A stretch of DNA of 18,445 nucleotides. Origin: JBOHHM01 sp050725495. Its GTDB lineage: Bacteria > Pseudomonadota > Gammaproteobacteria > Burkholderiales > Burkholderiaceae_C. Every line of letters starts with the position of its first letter. Position 1 is the stretch's first letter. The position numbers and the translations under genes are program-made. The stretch covers positions 1 to 18,445 of the forward strand of contig JBOHHM010000291.1 of the NCBI GenBank assembly GCA_050725495.1, in the 5' to 3' direction. The notes beneath the pieces are model-generated. The model was not told the origin of the DNA. It did not search any database and saw only the letters and a program-made list of their open reading frames with translations. Positions 1-7,282 of the stretch are shown piece by piece.

Positions 1-293
1 AGGCCCGAGGCGCAGAAGCGGTTGACCGTGATGCCGCCGACGCTCTGCGGCAGGCCCGCGAGGATCGCGCCGATACGCGCCACGTTCAGGCCCTGCTGGG
101 CTTCGGGGATGGCGCAGCCGCAGATCACGTCTTCCACGGCCTTCGGGTCCAGCCCCGGCAGCTGGGCCAGGGCCGCACGCAAGGCGGTGGCCAGCAGATC
201 GTCGGGCCGGGTGTTGCGGAAGTAGCCGCGGTGCGAACGGCCGATCGGCGTGCGCGTGGCGGCAACGATGTAGGCGTCTTGAATCTGTTTCAT
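1..293 (-). CDS. Thiolase (acetyl-CoA C-acyltransferase), N-terminal part, cut by window edge
   Basis: This is the first 97 codons of a thiolase; the rest lies left of the window. It begins MKQIQDAYIVAATRTPIGRS, the usual thiolase N-terminus, and the last visible residues NRFCASGL hold the active-site cysteine (C95) that takes the acyl group. The ATG at 293 is preceded by AAGGAG (300-305 on the plus strand as CTCCTT), a strong ribosome binding site at good spacing. In beta-oxidation this enzyme cleaves 3-ketoacyl-CoA with CoA to give acetyl-CoA and a shortened acyl-CoA. It lies 56 bp downstream of the dehydrogenase/hydratase gene on the same strand, so it probably closes the same operon. The family call is sure; FadA-type thiolase rather than a biosynthetic acetoacetyl-CoA thiolase is inferred from the neighbours. 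Confidence 0.93.
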   Translation of the reverse strand, partial: MKQIQDAYIVAATRTPIGRSHRGYFRNTRPDDLLATALRAALAQLPGLDPKAVEDVICGCAIPEAQQGLNVARIGAILAGLPQSVGGITVNRFCASG

Positions 294-315
294 GAATAGC
301 TCCTTAGGTGTCTTG

Positions 316-340
316 CTCCTTCCCCCTCTGGGGGAAGGAG
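316..340. repeat. Perfect 11-bp intergenic hairpin
   Basis: Arms 316-326 (CTCCTTCCCCC) and 330-340 are exact reverse complements around a 3-nt loop (TCT). It sits between the dehydrogenase/hydratase stop and the thiolase start. No T-run follows on either strand, so it does not look like a classical intrinsic terminator; it could act on mRNA stability or partial termination inside the operon. C-rich/G-rich hairpins of this sort are, from memory, common intergenic repeats in Comamonadaceae. Confidence 0.7.
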
Positions 341-349
341 GAATGCATG

Positions 350-2785
350 TCAGTTGCGCACCGGCTTGCCGGTCGACAGCATGCCCATGATTCGCTCCTG
401 AGTCCTGGGATGGACGATCAGCGAGCAGAAGGCCTGGCGCTCCAGCGTCATCAGGTAGTCCTCGCTGACCAGAGTGCCGGCCTCGACATCGCCACCGGTC
501 ACCACACCCGCGATCAGGCTCGCGATATGGAAGTCGTGCTGGCTGATGAAGCCACCGTCGCGCATGTTGATGAGCTGGCCCTGGATGGTGGCCTTGCCAT
601 TGCGGCCAGCCACCGGGAACAGGCGCTTGTGCGGCGCGCGGTAGCCGCCGTTGTACATGGCCTTGGCTTCGCCCAGCGCGACATACAGCAGCTCGTCCTT
701 GTTGGGCACGATCACGTCGCTCTCCAGCAGATAGCCGAGCTTGCGGCTCTCGATCGCGCTGGTGCCGACCTTGGCCATGGCAGCGGCCGTGAAGCCTTCG
801 CTCAGGAAGGGCAGGATGTCCTTGTTCGTCGAGGTCGCGGCGTTCTCGGCGGCGCGGCGCGCGATATAGGCCAGGCCGCCGGCGCCGGGCACCAGGCCCA
901 CGCCGACTTCGACCAGGCCGATATAGCTTTCCATGGCCAAGACGCGCCTGGCCGAATGCACGGCCAGCTCACAACCGCCGCCCAGCGCGAGGCCGCGAAT
1001 CGCCGAGACCACGGGCACATTGGCATAGCGCAGCTTGAGCATGGTCTTCTGCAGCTCATGCTCGGCCCCTTCGATCGCGCTGGCACCGGCGACCATGAAG
1101 GCAGGCAGCATGGCCTGCAGGTCGGCCCCGGCGGAAAACGGCTCGTCACCCGACCAGATCACGACCCCCTGGTAGTCCCGCTCGGCCAGTTCCACGGCCA
1201 GGCTCAGGCCCTCGGCCACGTCGGGGCTGATCGCGTGCATCTTGGTCTTGATGCTGGCGATCACGATCTCGTCGTCCAGCGTCCACAGACGAATCGCGTC
1301 GTCCTCGTGCAAGGTCTTGCCGGCGGTTTCGAAGCCCTGGGCTTGGCTGCCCAGCACGCTTTCCGGGAAATGCTGGCGCGAGTACACGGGCAAAACGCGG
1401 CGCGGTTCGAATTTCTTCGTCGTCGGGTTCCACGAGCCTTCGGGCGTATGCACGCCGCCGGCCCCACCGTTCGATTCAGCCACCGGGCCCTTGAACACCC
1501 AGTCCGGCAGCGGCGCCTGGCACAGCGCCTTGCCGGCTTCGATGTCTTCCCGAATCCACCGGGCCACCTGCAGCCAGCCGGCCTCCTGCCACAGCTCGAA
1601 CGGGCCCTGCTGCATGCCAAAGCCCCAGCGCATCGCGAAGTCCACGTCGCGTGCGGTCTCGGCGATCGAGCCCAGGTGCACGGCGGCGTAGTGGAAGCTG
1701 TTGCGTAGGATCGCCCAGAGGAAGCGGCCCTGCGCGCCTTCGCTCTCGCGCAGCAGCTTCAGGCGCTCGGCGGCCGGCTTCTTGAGCATGCGGCCATAGA
1801 CTTCGTCGGCCTTGCCGCCGCCGGTCACATAGTCCTTGCTGGCCAGATCGAAGCGCAGCACCTCGCGGCCGACCTTCTTGTAGAAGCCGGCCTGGGTTTT
1901 CTGGCCCAGGTGGCCCATCTCGAGCAGGGTCTTCAGCACCTCGGGCGTGTCGAAGCTCGCATAGAACGGGTCGATAGGCTTGTCAGAGCCCCCTTCGGTA
2001 GGCGCGCTCAGGTTGTCCTGCAGCGTCTTGATCACATGGGCCATGGTGTCCAGGCCCACGACGTCGGCGGTGCGGAAGGTGCCCGAGCTGGCGCGGCCGA
2101 GCTTCTTGCCGGTCAGGTCGTCGACCACGTCGAAGCTCAGGCCGAAGTTCTCGACCTCCTTCATCGTCGCGAGCATGCCGGCGATGCCGACACGGTTGGC
2201 GATGAAGTTGGGCGTGTCCTTGGCGCGCACCACGCCCTTGCCCAGGCCGCTGGTGACGAAAGTCTCGAGCTGGTCCAGGATCTGCGGCTCGGTGGTGGGC
2301 GTGTTGATCAGCTCCACCAGATACATGTAGCGCGGCGGGTTGAAGAAATGGATGCCGCAAAAGCGCGGCTTGATCTCTTCCGGCAGGGCTTCGCTGAGTT
2401 TGGTGATCGACAGGCCCGAGGTGTTCGATGCCACGATCGCGTGCGCCGCGACGAAGGGCGCGATTTTCTTGTAGAGGTCGAGCTTCCAGTCCATGCGCTC
2501 GGCAATAGCCTCGATGATCAGGTCGCAGTCGCGCAGCTCCTCCAGATGCTCTTCGTAATTGGCCTGGGCGATCAGCGCGGCGTCCTCGGCCACGCCCAGC
2601 GGCGCGGGCTTGAGTTTTTTCAGACCTTCGATGGCCTTGGCCACGATGCCGTTCTTGGGCCCTTCCTTGGCCGGCAGATCGAACAGCACGACCGGCACCT
2701 TGACGTTGACCAGATGGGCGGCGATCTGCGCGCCCATCACACCGGCGCCGAGCACCGCGACTTTTTTCACTTGGAAACGGGACAT
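350..2785 (-). CDS. 3-hydroxyacyl-CoA dehydrogenase / enoyl-CoA hydratase, FadN-type fusion
   Basis: An 811-residue bifunctional beta-oxidation enzyme. The N-terminal part is an NAD-dependent 3-hydroxyacyl-CoA dehydrogenase: dinucleotide fold G13-A-G15-V-M-G18, SNTSGLS at 120-126, catalytic H146 (CGIHFFNPP) paired with E158, and DTPNFIANR at 190-198. The C-terminal third is a crotonase fold: SAGADLQ, an oxyanion loop GLALGGGCELA, and GLVEVGVGLVPGAGG, keeping both glutamates expected for hydratase activity. This dehydrogenase-first order is the reverse of E. coli FadB/FadJ and matches Bacillus FadN. The frame is open 22 codons further upstream, but I chose the ATG at 2785 because AGGAAA lies just upstream and the protein there starts directly with the Rossmann fold. 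It follows the acyl-CoA dehydrogenase gene by 137 bp and precedes the thiolase. Confidence 0.95.
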   Translation of the reverse strand: MSRFQVKKVAVLGAGVMGAQIAAHLVNVKVPVVLFDLPAKEGPKNGIVAKAIEGLKKLKPAPLGVAEDAALIAQANYEEHLEELRDCDLIIEAIAERMDWKLDLYKKIAPFVAAHAIVASNTSGLSITKLSEALPEEIKPRFCGIHFFNPPRYMYLVELINTPTTEPQILDQLETFVTSGLGKGVVRAKDTPNFIANRVGIAGMLATMKEVENFGLSFDVVDDLTGKKLGRASSGTFRTADVVGLDTMAHVIKTLQDNLSAPTEGGSDKPIDPFYASFDTPEVLKTLLEMGHLGQKTQAGFYKKVGREVLRFDLASKDYVTGGGKADEVYGRMLKKPAAERLKLLRESEGAQGRFLWAILRNSFHYAAVHLGSIAETARDVDFAMRWGFGMQQGPFELWQEAGWLQVARWIREDIEAGKALCQAPLPDWVFKGPVAESNGGAGGVHTPEGSWNPTTKKFEPRRVLPVYSRQHFPESVLGSQAQGFETAGKTLHEDDAIRLWTLDDEIVIASIKTKMHAISPDVAEGLSLAVELAERDYQGVVIWSGDEPFSAGADLQAMLPAFMVAGASAIEGAEHELQKTMLKLRYANVPVVSAIRGLALGGGCELAVHSARRVLAMESYIGLVEVGVGLVPGAGGLAYIARRAAENAATSTNKDILPFLSEGFTAAAMAKVGTSAIESRKLGYLLESDVIVPNKDELLYVALGEAKAMYNGGYRAPHKRLFPVAGRNGKATIQGQLINMRDGGFISQHDFHIASLIAGVVTGGDVEAGTLVSEDYLMTLERQAFCSLIVHPRTQERIMGMLSTGKPVRN

Positions 2786-2804
2786 TGAAATTTCCTGGTT
2801 AAGC

Positions 2805-2863
2805 GTTGGGCGTTGCGCGTTCAGCGAGCCATCACGCTCCACACTGAACACTCAACACCCAAC
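2805..2863. repeat. Imperfect 20-bp inverted repeat in the intergenic gap
   Basis: Arms 2805-2824 and 2844-2863 match at 17 of 20 positions as reverse complements, separated by a 19-nt loop. The three mismatches include pairs that become G-U in RNA. The hairpin would form in the transcript between the acyl-CoA dehydrogenase and the dehydrogenase/hydratase genes, about 20 nt before the latter's start. No T-tract follows, so a terminator is not clear; an mRNA processing or stabilising structure, or simply a dispersed repeat, is possible. Confidence 0.5.
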
Positions 2864-2922
2864 CGGTTACTGCACGCGAACCCCAGTGTGGGTGCGGTCG
2901 AACGGGCCGATGGGGCACCGAC

Positions 2923-4719
2923 TCAGGCAAAGACCTCGTCGGTGTCCATCAGCACCTTGGCGCCGGCCCGCGCGGTGCGCATCAGCGTCGCGGTCTCGGG
3001 GAACAGCTTGGCGAAGTAAAAGCGCGCGGTCTGCAGCTTGGCCTTGTAGAACGGGTCGGTGTTGCCGGCAGCGATCTCGCGCAGCGCCACCTGCGCCATG
3101 CGGGCCCAGAAGTAGCCAAACACCAGGTGGCCGGCGACGCGCAGGTAGTCCACGGCCGCGGCGCCGACTTCGTCGGCGTTCTGGAAGGCCTTGAAGCCGA
3201 TCTCGGTCGTGAACTTGGTCATCTGCTCGCCCAGGTAGGCCAGCGGGTTGATGAACTCGGCCATCTTCTCGTTGACGCCTTCTTCTTCGACCAGGGCGCC
3301 GATCAGCTTGCCGAACTTCTTGAGCGTGGCGCCGTTGTTGCCCAGCACCTTGCGGCCCAGCAGGTCCAGCGACTGGATGGTGTTCGTGCCTTCGTAAATC
3401 AGGTTGATGCGGTTGTCGCGCACATACTGCTCCATGCCCCATTCCTTGATGAAGCCGTGGCCGCCAAACACCTGCATGCAGGCGTTGGTCGCAATGTGGC
3501 CGTTGTCGGTGATGAAGGCCTTCACGATGGGCGTGAGCAGGGCCACCATCTCGGCGCTGTCCTTGCGCACCTTCTCGTCGGGGTGGTGGATCTCCTTGTC
3601 GAGCAGCAGCGCGCAATAGGTCGCGAGCGCGCGGCCGCCTTCGGCGTAGGCCTTGGCCGTCAGCAGCATCTTGCGCACATCGGGGTGCACGATGATCGGG
3701 TCAGCCGGTTTGTCTTTGGCCTTGGCGCCGGTCAGCGAACGCATCTGGACGCGGTCCTTGGCATAGGCCAGCGCGTTCTGGTAGGCCACCTCGGTCAGGC
3801 CCAGCGACTGGTTGCCGACACCGAGGCGGGCGGCATTCATCATCACGAACATCGCAGCCAGCCCCTTGTTGGGCTGGCCCACCATCGTGCCGACGGCGTT
3901 TTCCAGCACCATCTGCGCCGTGGCATTGCCATGGATGCCCATCTTGTGCTCGAGGCCGCCGCAGTAAATGCCGTTGCGCGAGCCCAGCGAGCCGTCCTTG
4001 TTGACATTGAACTTGGGCACGGCGAACAGGCTGATGCCCTTGCTGCCCTGGGGCGCATCGGGCAGGCGGGCCAGCACCAGATGCACGATGTTGGCGGTGA
4101 GGTCATGCTCGCCCGCGCTGATGAAGATCTTGTTGCCGGTGAGCTTGTAGGTCCCATCGGCCTGCGGCTCGGCCTTGGTGCGCAGAAGGCCCAGGTCGGT
4201 ACCGCAATGCGGCTCGGTCAGGCACATGGTGCCGGTCCATTCGCCGCTGGTCAGCTTGGGCAGGTAGAGCTTTTTCTGCTCTTCGGTGCCGTGCGCATGC
4301 AGGGCCTCGTAGGCGCCATGCGACAGGCCGGGGTACATGGTCCAGGCCTGGTTGGCCGAGTTCAGCATTTCATAGAAGCACTGGTTGACCACGAAGGGCA
4401 GGCCTTGGCCGCCATAGGCGGGGTCGCAGGACAGCGCGGCCCAGCCGCCTTCGACGTACTGGGCATAGGCCTCCTTGAAGCCCCGGGGCGCCTTGACCTC
4501 GTGCGTGGTCTTGTCCAGCGTGCAGCCTTCGTCGTCGCCGCTGATGTTGAGCGGAAACGTCACCTCGGAGGCGAACTTGCCGCCCTCTTCAAGCACGGCG
4601 TTAATGGTGTCCACATCGACTTCGGCATGCGGAGGCAGGGCCTTGAATTCATCGGTGACCTTGAACAGTTCGTGCATCACGAATTGCATGTCGCGCAGGG
4701 GCGGGTTGTAGCTGGGCAT
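2923..4719 (-). CDS. Acyl-CoA dehydrogenase, DmdC-like large family
   Basis: A 598-residue flavoprotein that oxidises acyl-CoA to trans-2-enoyl-CoA, the first step of beta-oxidation. The FAD/substrate segment MCLTEPHCGTDL is at 165-176, and the catalytic base is E443 in IYEGTNTIQ. Length near 600 with an extra C-terminal helical region fits the DmdC/FadE-like large acyl-CoA dehydrogenases, not the 380-residue short type. The ATG at 4719 is preceded by AGGAG with about 8 nt spacing. It lies 33 bp after the TetR gene, so the two are almost surely co-transcribed. The substrate could be long- or medium-chain acyl-CoA; a methylmercaptopropionyl-CoA role as in true DmdC cannot be excluded by sequence alone but is less likely beside a hydratase/dehydrogenase and thiolase. 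Confidence 0.94.
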   Translation of the reverse strand: MPSYNPPLRDMQFVMHELFKVTDEFKALPPHAEVDVDTINAVLEEGGKFASEVTFPLNISGDDEGCTLDKTTHEVKAPRGFKEAYAQYVEGGWAALSCDPAYGGQGLPFVVNQCFYEMLNSANQAWTMYPGLSHGAYEALHAHGTEEQKKLYLPKLTSGEWTGTMCLTEPHCGTDLGLLRTKAEPQADGTYKLTGNKIFISAGEHDLTANIVHLVLARLPDAPQGSKGISLFAVPKFNVNKDGSLGSRNGIYCGGLEHKMGIHGNATAQMVLENAVGTMVGQPNKGLAAMFVMMNAARLGVGNQSLGLTEVAYQNALAYAKDRVQMRSLTGAKAKDKPADPIIVHPDVRKMLLTAKAYAEGGRALATYCALLLDKEIHHPDEKVRKDSAEMVALLTPIVKAFITDNGHIATNACMQVFGGHGFIKEWGMEQYVRDNRINLIYEGTNTIQSLDLLGRKVLGNNGATLKKFGKLIGALVEEEGVNEKMAEFINPLAYLGEQMTKFTTEIGFKAFQNADEVGAAAVDYLRVAGHLVFGYFWARMAQVALREIAAGNTDPFYKAKLQTARFYFAKLFPETATLMRTARAGAKVLMDTDEVFA

Positions 4720-4752
4720 GGTGGTTACTCCTGTGGGTTCGGGCGAAAAAGC

Positions 4753-5463
4753 TCAGGCGCTTTTGGGTTTTCTGGAAACAGGGGACGGGCTGCGTTGAGC
4801 CGGTGCCGTCGCGTAGCGGGCCAGGATGCTGTCGAAGCCCTGCAGGGCGCGATCGATCGATCCGGGCTTCTTGAGAAAGCGGGCCTCGTAATGCAGGGCG
4901 AGGATCAGGCCGTGGATCTCGAACAGCATCTGCTGCTCGTCGACATCGGGGCTCAGATGGCCTTGTTCCTTGGCGATCACGAGCGCCCGCTGCATGGCCG
5001 CGTGCCAGGTCTTGACCGAGCTGGCCAGCGCATCGCGCACCGGGCCCGGCCGGTCGTCGAACTCGACCGCGCCGCTGATGTAGATGCAGCCCGAGTCGAT
5101 CTCCACCGAGGTGCGCTTCATCCAGTTGGCAAACATGGCTCGCACGCGCGGCAGGCCGCGCGGCTCGCGCAGGGCCGGATAGAAGACCTCGTCCTCAAAG
5201 CGCGCGTGGTACTCGCGGATGACCGAGATCTGCAGCTCTTCACGCGAGCCGAAATGGGCGAACACGCCCGACTTGCTCATTTGCGTGACCTCGGCCAGCG
5301 CGCCTATGCTCAGGCCTTCGAGCCCGATCTGGGTCGCCAGGCCGAGCGCGGCATCGACGATCGCGGCCTTGGTCTGCTGGCCCTTTTGCAGGGCGCGACC
5401 TTCGCGGCTGCCGTCGCGCGGGCCCGAGCGTGCGGGTTTGGCAGGCAATTCTGTGACGGGCAT
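4753..5463 (-). CDS. TetR-family repressor of the adjacent beta-oxidation operon
   Basis: A 236-residue TetR-type regulator. The DNA-binding helix-turn-helix lies at about residues 51-71 (LSIGALAEVTQMSKSGVFAHF), preceded by a basic, disordered 30-residue N-terminus; the rest is a helical ligand domain. It is the first gene of the minus-strand run TetR - acyl-CoA dehydrogenase - dehydrogenase/hydratase - thiolase, so it most likely senses an acyl-CoA and represses these genes and itself. Betaproteobacteria are known to use a TetR-type fatty-acid regulator (FadP), and this may be one, but I cannot confirm orthology. A perfect palindrome 21 bp upstream of its start is the probable operator. The C-terminal tail is rich in P, S, K and R. 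Confidence 0.9.
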   Translation of the reverse strand: MPVTELPAKPARSGPRDGSREGRALQKGQQTKAAIVDAALGLATQIGLEGLSIGALAEVTQMSKSGVFAHFGSREELQISVIREYHARFEDEVFYPALREPRGLPRVRAMFANWMKRTSVEIDSGCIYISGAVEFDDRPGPVRDALASSVKTWHAAMQRALVIAKEQGHLSPDVDEQQMLFEIHGLILALHYEARFLKKPGSIDRALQGFDSILARYATAPAQRSPSPVSRKPKSA

Positions 5464-5483
5464 GGTTCCAAACCAAATAAAAC

Positions 5484-5495
5484 GAACGATCGTTC
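5484..5495. promoter_or_regulatory. Candidate TetR operator: perfect 12-bp palindrome
   Basis: GAACGATCGTTC is an exact palindrome flanked by A/T runs (AAAAC on the left, TATTTT on the right), lying 21 bp upstream of the TetR-gene start. On the minus strand it directly follows a TAGAAC sequence that could be a -10 box, so bound protein would block transcription of the regulator and the operon behind it. The form is typical of TetR-family sites; the assignment to this regulator is inferred from position. Confidence 0.65.
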
Positions 5496-5552
5496 TATTT
5501 TGCAGGAATTCCCGGCCCAGCCATCATGCCGGGGTATTTCTAGAGGCTCGGA

Positions 5553-5577
5553 CCTAGGCCTATCTAGGGTAAACCCT
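5553..5577. promoter_or_regulatory. Nested short inverted repeats upstream of the TetR gene
   Basis: CCTAG (5553-5557) and CTAGG (5564-5568) form one inverted repeat, and AGGGT (5566-5570) and ACCCT (5573-5577) a second, overlapping one. They lie between the end of the hydrolase gene and the TetR operator. They may be a second regulator site or a dispersed repeat. The rest of this 140-bp gap holds nothing else I can name. Confidence 0.2.
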
Positions 5578-5603
5578 TGGTTTCGGCTGCATTCATCAAG
5601 CCG

Positions 5604-6452
5604 TCACAGCTGAAACGGCACGACCAGCTGGCGTTGCTCACCGAGGCCTTCGACGCCCAGCGTCATGACATCGCCTTTCTTCAAGAACAAAGGCGGCTTC
5701 ATGCCCATGCCGACGCCGGGCGGCGTGCCGGTGGTGATCACGTCGGCAGGCATCAGCGTCATGAACTGGCTCACATAGCTGACCAGCTTGGCCACGCCGA
5801 AGATCATCGTCCTGGTGCTGCCGGTTTGCATGCGCTGGCCGTTGAGGTCCAGCCACAGCGCCAGCTTCTGCGGGTTGGGCACCTCGTCGCGCGTGACCAG
5901 CCAGGGTCCGATCGGGCCGAAGCTGTCGCAGCCCTTGCCCTTGTCCCACTGCGGACCGCGCTCGAGCTGGAACTCGCGCTCGCTGACATCGTTGACGGTG
6001 CAGTAGCCGGCCACGTGATCGAGGGCATCCTTTTGCGAGACGTAGCGGGCCCGCGCGCCGATGACCACGCCGAGTTCGACCTCCCAGTCGGTCTTCTTCG
6101 ACCCCTTGGGCAGCATCACGGCGTCGTTCGGTCCCTGGATGCAGCTGGTGGCCTTCATGAAGACGATGGGCTCCTCAGGAATCGGCGCGCCGGCCTCGGC
6201 TGCGTGGTCGGCGTAGTTGAGGCCGATGGCGATGAACTTGGCCGTGCCGGCCACCGGGCAGCCCAGGCGGGGCTTGCCGCGCACCAGGGGCAGCTGCTCG
6301 GCCTTGAGCCGGCGCAGCCTGGCCAGCGCCGCATCGCCAAGCTGGTTGGGGCCAATGTCAGGGACCACGGCGCTGAGATCGCGCAGCCGGCCCTGGGCAT
6401 CGATGAGTCCAGGCTTTTCCCTGCCCGGCTTGCCATAGCGAACGAGTTTCAT
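5604..6452 (-). CDS. Fumarylacetoacetate hydrolase (FAH) family protein
   Basis: A 282-residue FAH-fold enzyme; family members are metal-dependent hydrolases, decarboxylases or isomerases of 2-keto acids from aromatic, sugar or purine breakdown. Visible family marks are FIAIGLNYADHAAEAG (73-88), FMK at 98-100, and the acidic metal ligands E124 and E126 (DWEVELGVVIG) with D155 (TVNDVSERE), then GPIGPWLVTRDE. The C-terminal TTGTPPGVGMGMKPP is also typical. The frame runs 8 codons further up, but the ATG at 6452 has AGGAAA upstream and matches the usual MKLVRYG start. Substrate is not readable from sequence; ureidoglycolate lyase or 2,4-diketo-3-deoxy-fuconate hydrolase-like members resemble it. 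It stands alone between slmA and the TetR gene and need not belong to either unit. Confidence 0.93.
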   Translation of the reverse strand: MKLVRYGKPGREKPGLIDAQGRLRDLSAVVPDIGPNQLGDAALARLRRLKAEQLPLVRGKPRLGCPVAGTAKFIAIGLNYADHAAEAGAPIPEEPIVFMKATSCIQGPNDAVMLPKGSKKTDWEVELGVVIGARARYVSQKDALDHVAGYCTVNDVSEREFQLERGPQWDKGKGCDSFGPIGPWLVTRDEVPNPQKLALWLDLNGQRMQTGSTRTMIFGVAKLVSYVSQFMTLMPADVITTGTPPGVGMGMKPPLFLKKGDVMTLGVEGLGEQRQLVVPFQL

Positions 6453-6512
6453 GTTGTTTCCTGTGGGACGACCCATGCACCGGCCGGTTGCGCCTGCAAC
6501 AGGGATGGAACC

Positions 6513-6561
6513 GGCCTCAAGCCCATGTCAAACGGGCGTCAGCAGCTACTATTTTTATAGC
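6513..6561 (+). repeat. Dispersed repeat, copy A (49 bp), overlapping the end of slmA
   Basis: On the plus strand it opens with GGCCTCAAGC, holds a small hairpin GCCC...GGGC, and ends in GCTACTATTTTTATAGC, whose ends GCTA/TAGC pair. A second element of the same 49-bp length, the same first ten bases and a related 17-base end lies at 7833-7881 on the other strand. The slmA stop codon (6555-6557) falls inside this copy. Elements of this layout are, from memory, abundant in Comamonadaceae genomes. Confidence 0.65.
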
Positions 6562-7196
6562 ACCAAAAGCAGGCTGGCTTCCAGATGCTCGGACGGGGCT
6601 CGCTTGAAGCCCGAGCGCGCAAAGCGCTGCAGGCGGCCCAGCACAAAGGCGGTCAGCACCGAGGCCCGCACCTGGGCATCGACCGTGGGGGTGGCCGAGC
6701 CATGGGCTTCAGCCACGCTGCGCAGGCTCTGCCTGAGCGTGGCTTCGATCTTGTCGAAGAACTGGTTCATGCGCTGCTGCAGGCGTTCGTTTTCGAACAC
6801 CAGCGCATCGCCCACCATCACGCGGGTCATGCCGGGGTTTTTCTCGGCGAACTGCAGCAGCATCGCGACCACCTTGCCGACCTGGCCCGCGCCGTCGGAC
6901 TCGCGCTCGGTGATCTGGTTGACCAGCGAGAACACGCTTTGCTCGATGAACTCGATCAGGCCCTCGAACATCTGGGCCTTGCTCGCGAAGTGGCGGTACA
7001 GTGCCGCCTCGCTGACCTCCAGCCGCGCCGCCAGCGCGGCCGTGGTGATGCGCTCGGCCCCGGGCTGCTCCAGCATGGTGGCCAGCGCCTGCAGGATCTG
7101 CACCCGCCGCTCGCCCGGCTTGGGGCGCTTGCGGACCGGGGCGCTGGCTTCGCTGCCGGAACTGGATGAAGGTGGGCTGAGCTCGACGTCGGACAT
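6555..7196 (-). CDS. slmA: Nucleoid occlusion factor SlmA
   Basis: A 213-residue TetR-fold protein. The segment ERITTAALAARLEVSEAAL then YRHFASKAQMFEGLIEFIE (48-85) closely follows E. coli SlmA, which binds specific DNA sites over the chromosome and blocks FtsZ ring assembly on the nucleoid. The helix-turn-helix is at 50-70. The first 29 residues are a Ser/Pro-rich then basic extension longer than in E. coli. The ATG at 7196 has no clear Shine-Dalgarno; an extended -10 (TGCGAGAAT, at 7222-7230 on the minus strand) would give a leader of about 18 nt. The last codons and the TAA are contributed by repeat copy A, so the C-terminus was probably set by that insertion. SlmA lying close to argB is, from memory, usual in Burkholderiales. 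Confidence 0.9.
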   Translation of the reverse strand: MSDVELSPPSSSSGSEASAPVRKRPKPGERRVQILQALATMLEQPGAERITTAALAARLEVSEAALYRHFASKAQMFEGLIEFIEQSVFSLVNQITERESDGAGQVGKVVAMLLQFAEKNPGMTRVMVGDALVFENERLQQRMNQFFDKIEATLRQSLRSVAEAHGSATPTVDAQVRASVLTAFVLGRLQRFARSGFKRAPSEHLEASLLLVL

Positions 7197-7282
7197 GTTT
7201 GCAACGGGGTGTATTCAATTGATTCTCGCACAGCGGCAATGGGGGCCTGGCGAGGGCCGGAACCGGAATTCCCGCTCAACGC

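Noticed and set aside
316..340. Intrinsic terminator after the dehydrogenase/hydratase gene
   Set aside because: The stem is perfect, but no T-run follows on the minus strand and the thiolase start with a strong ribosome site comes right after.
308..1708. Long plus-strand open frame of 466 codons opposite the dehydrogenase/hydratase gene
   Set aside because: It is antisense to a clear gene in GC-rich DNA, has the His/Gln/Ala/Gly-rich composition of a shadow frame and no family motif.
3127..5613. 828-codon plus-strand open frame across the acyl-CoA dehydrogenase and TetR genes
   Set aside because: It spans two real genes and their gap on the opposite strand; composition is that of a shadow frame.
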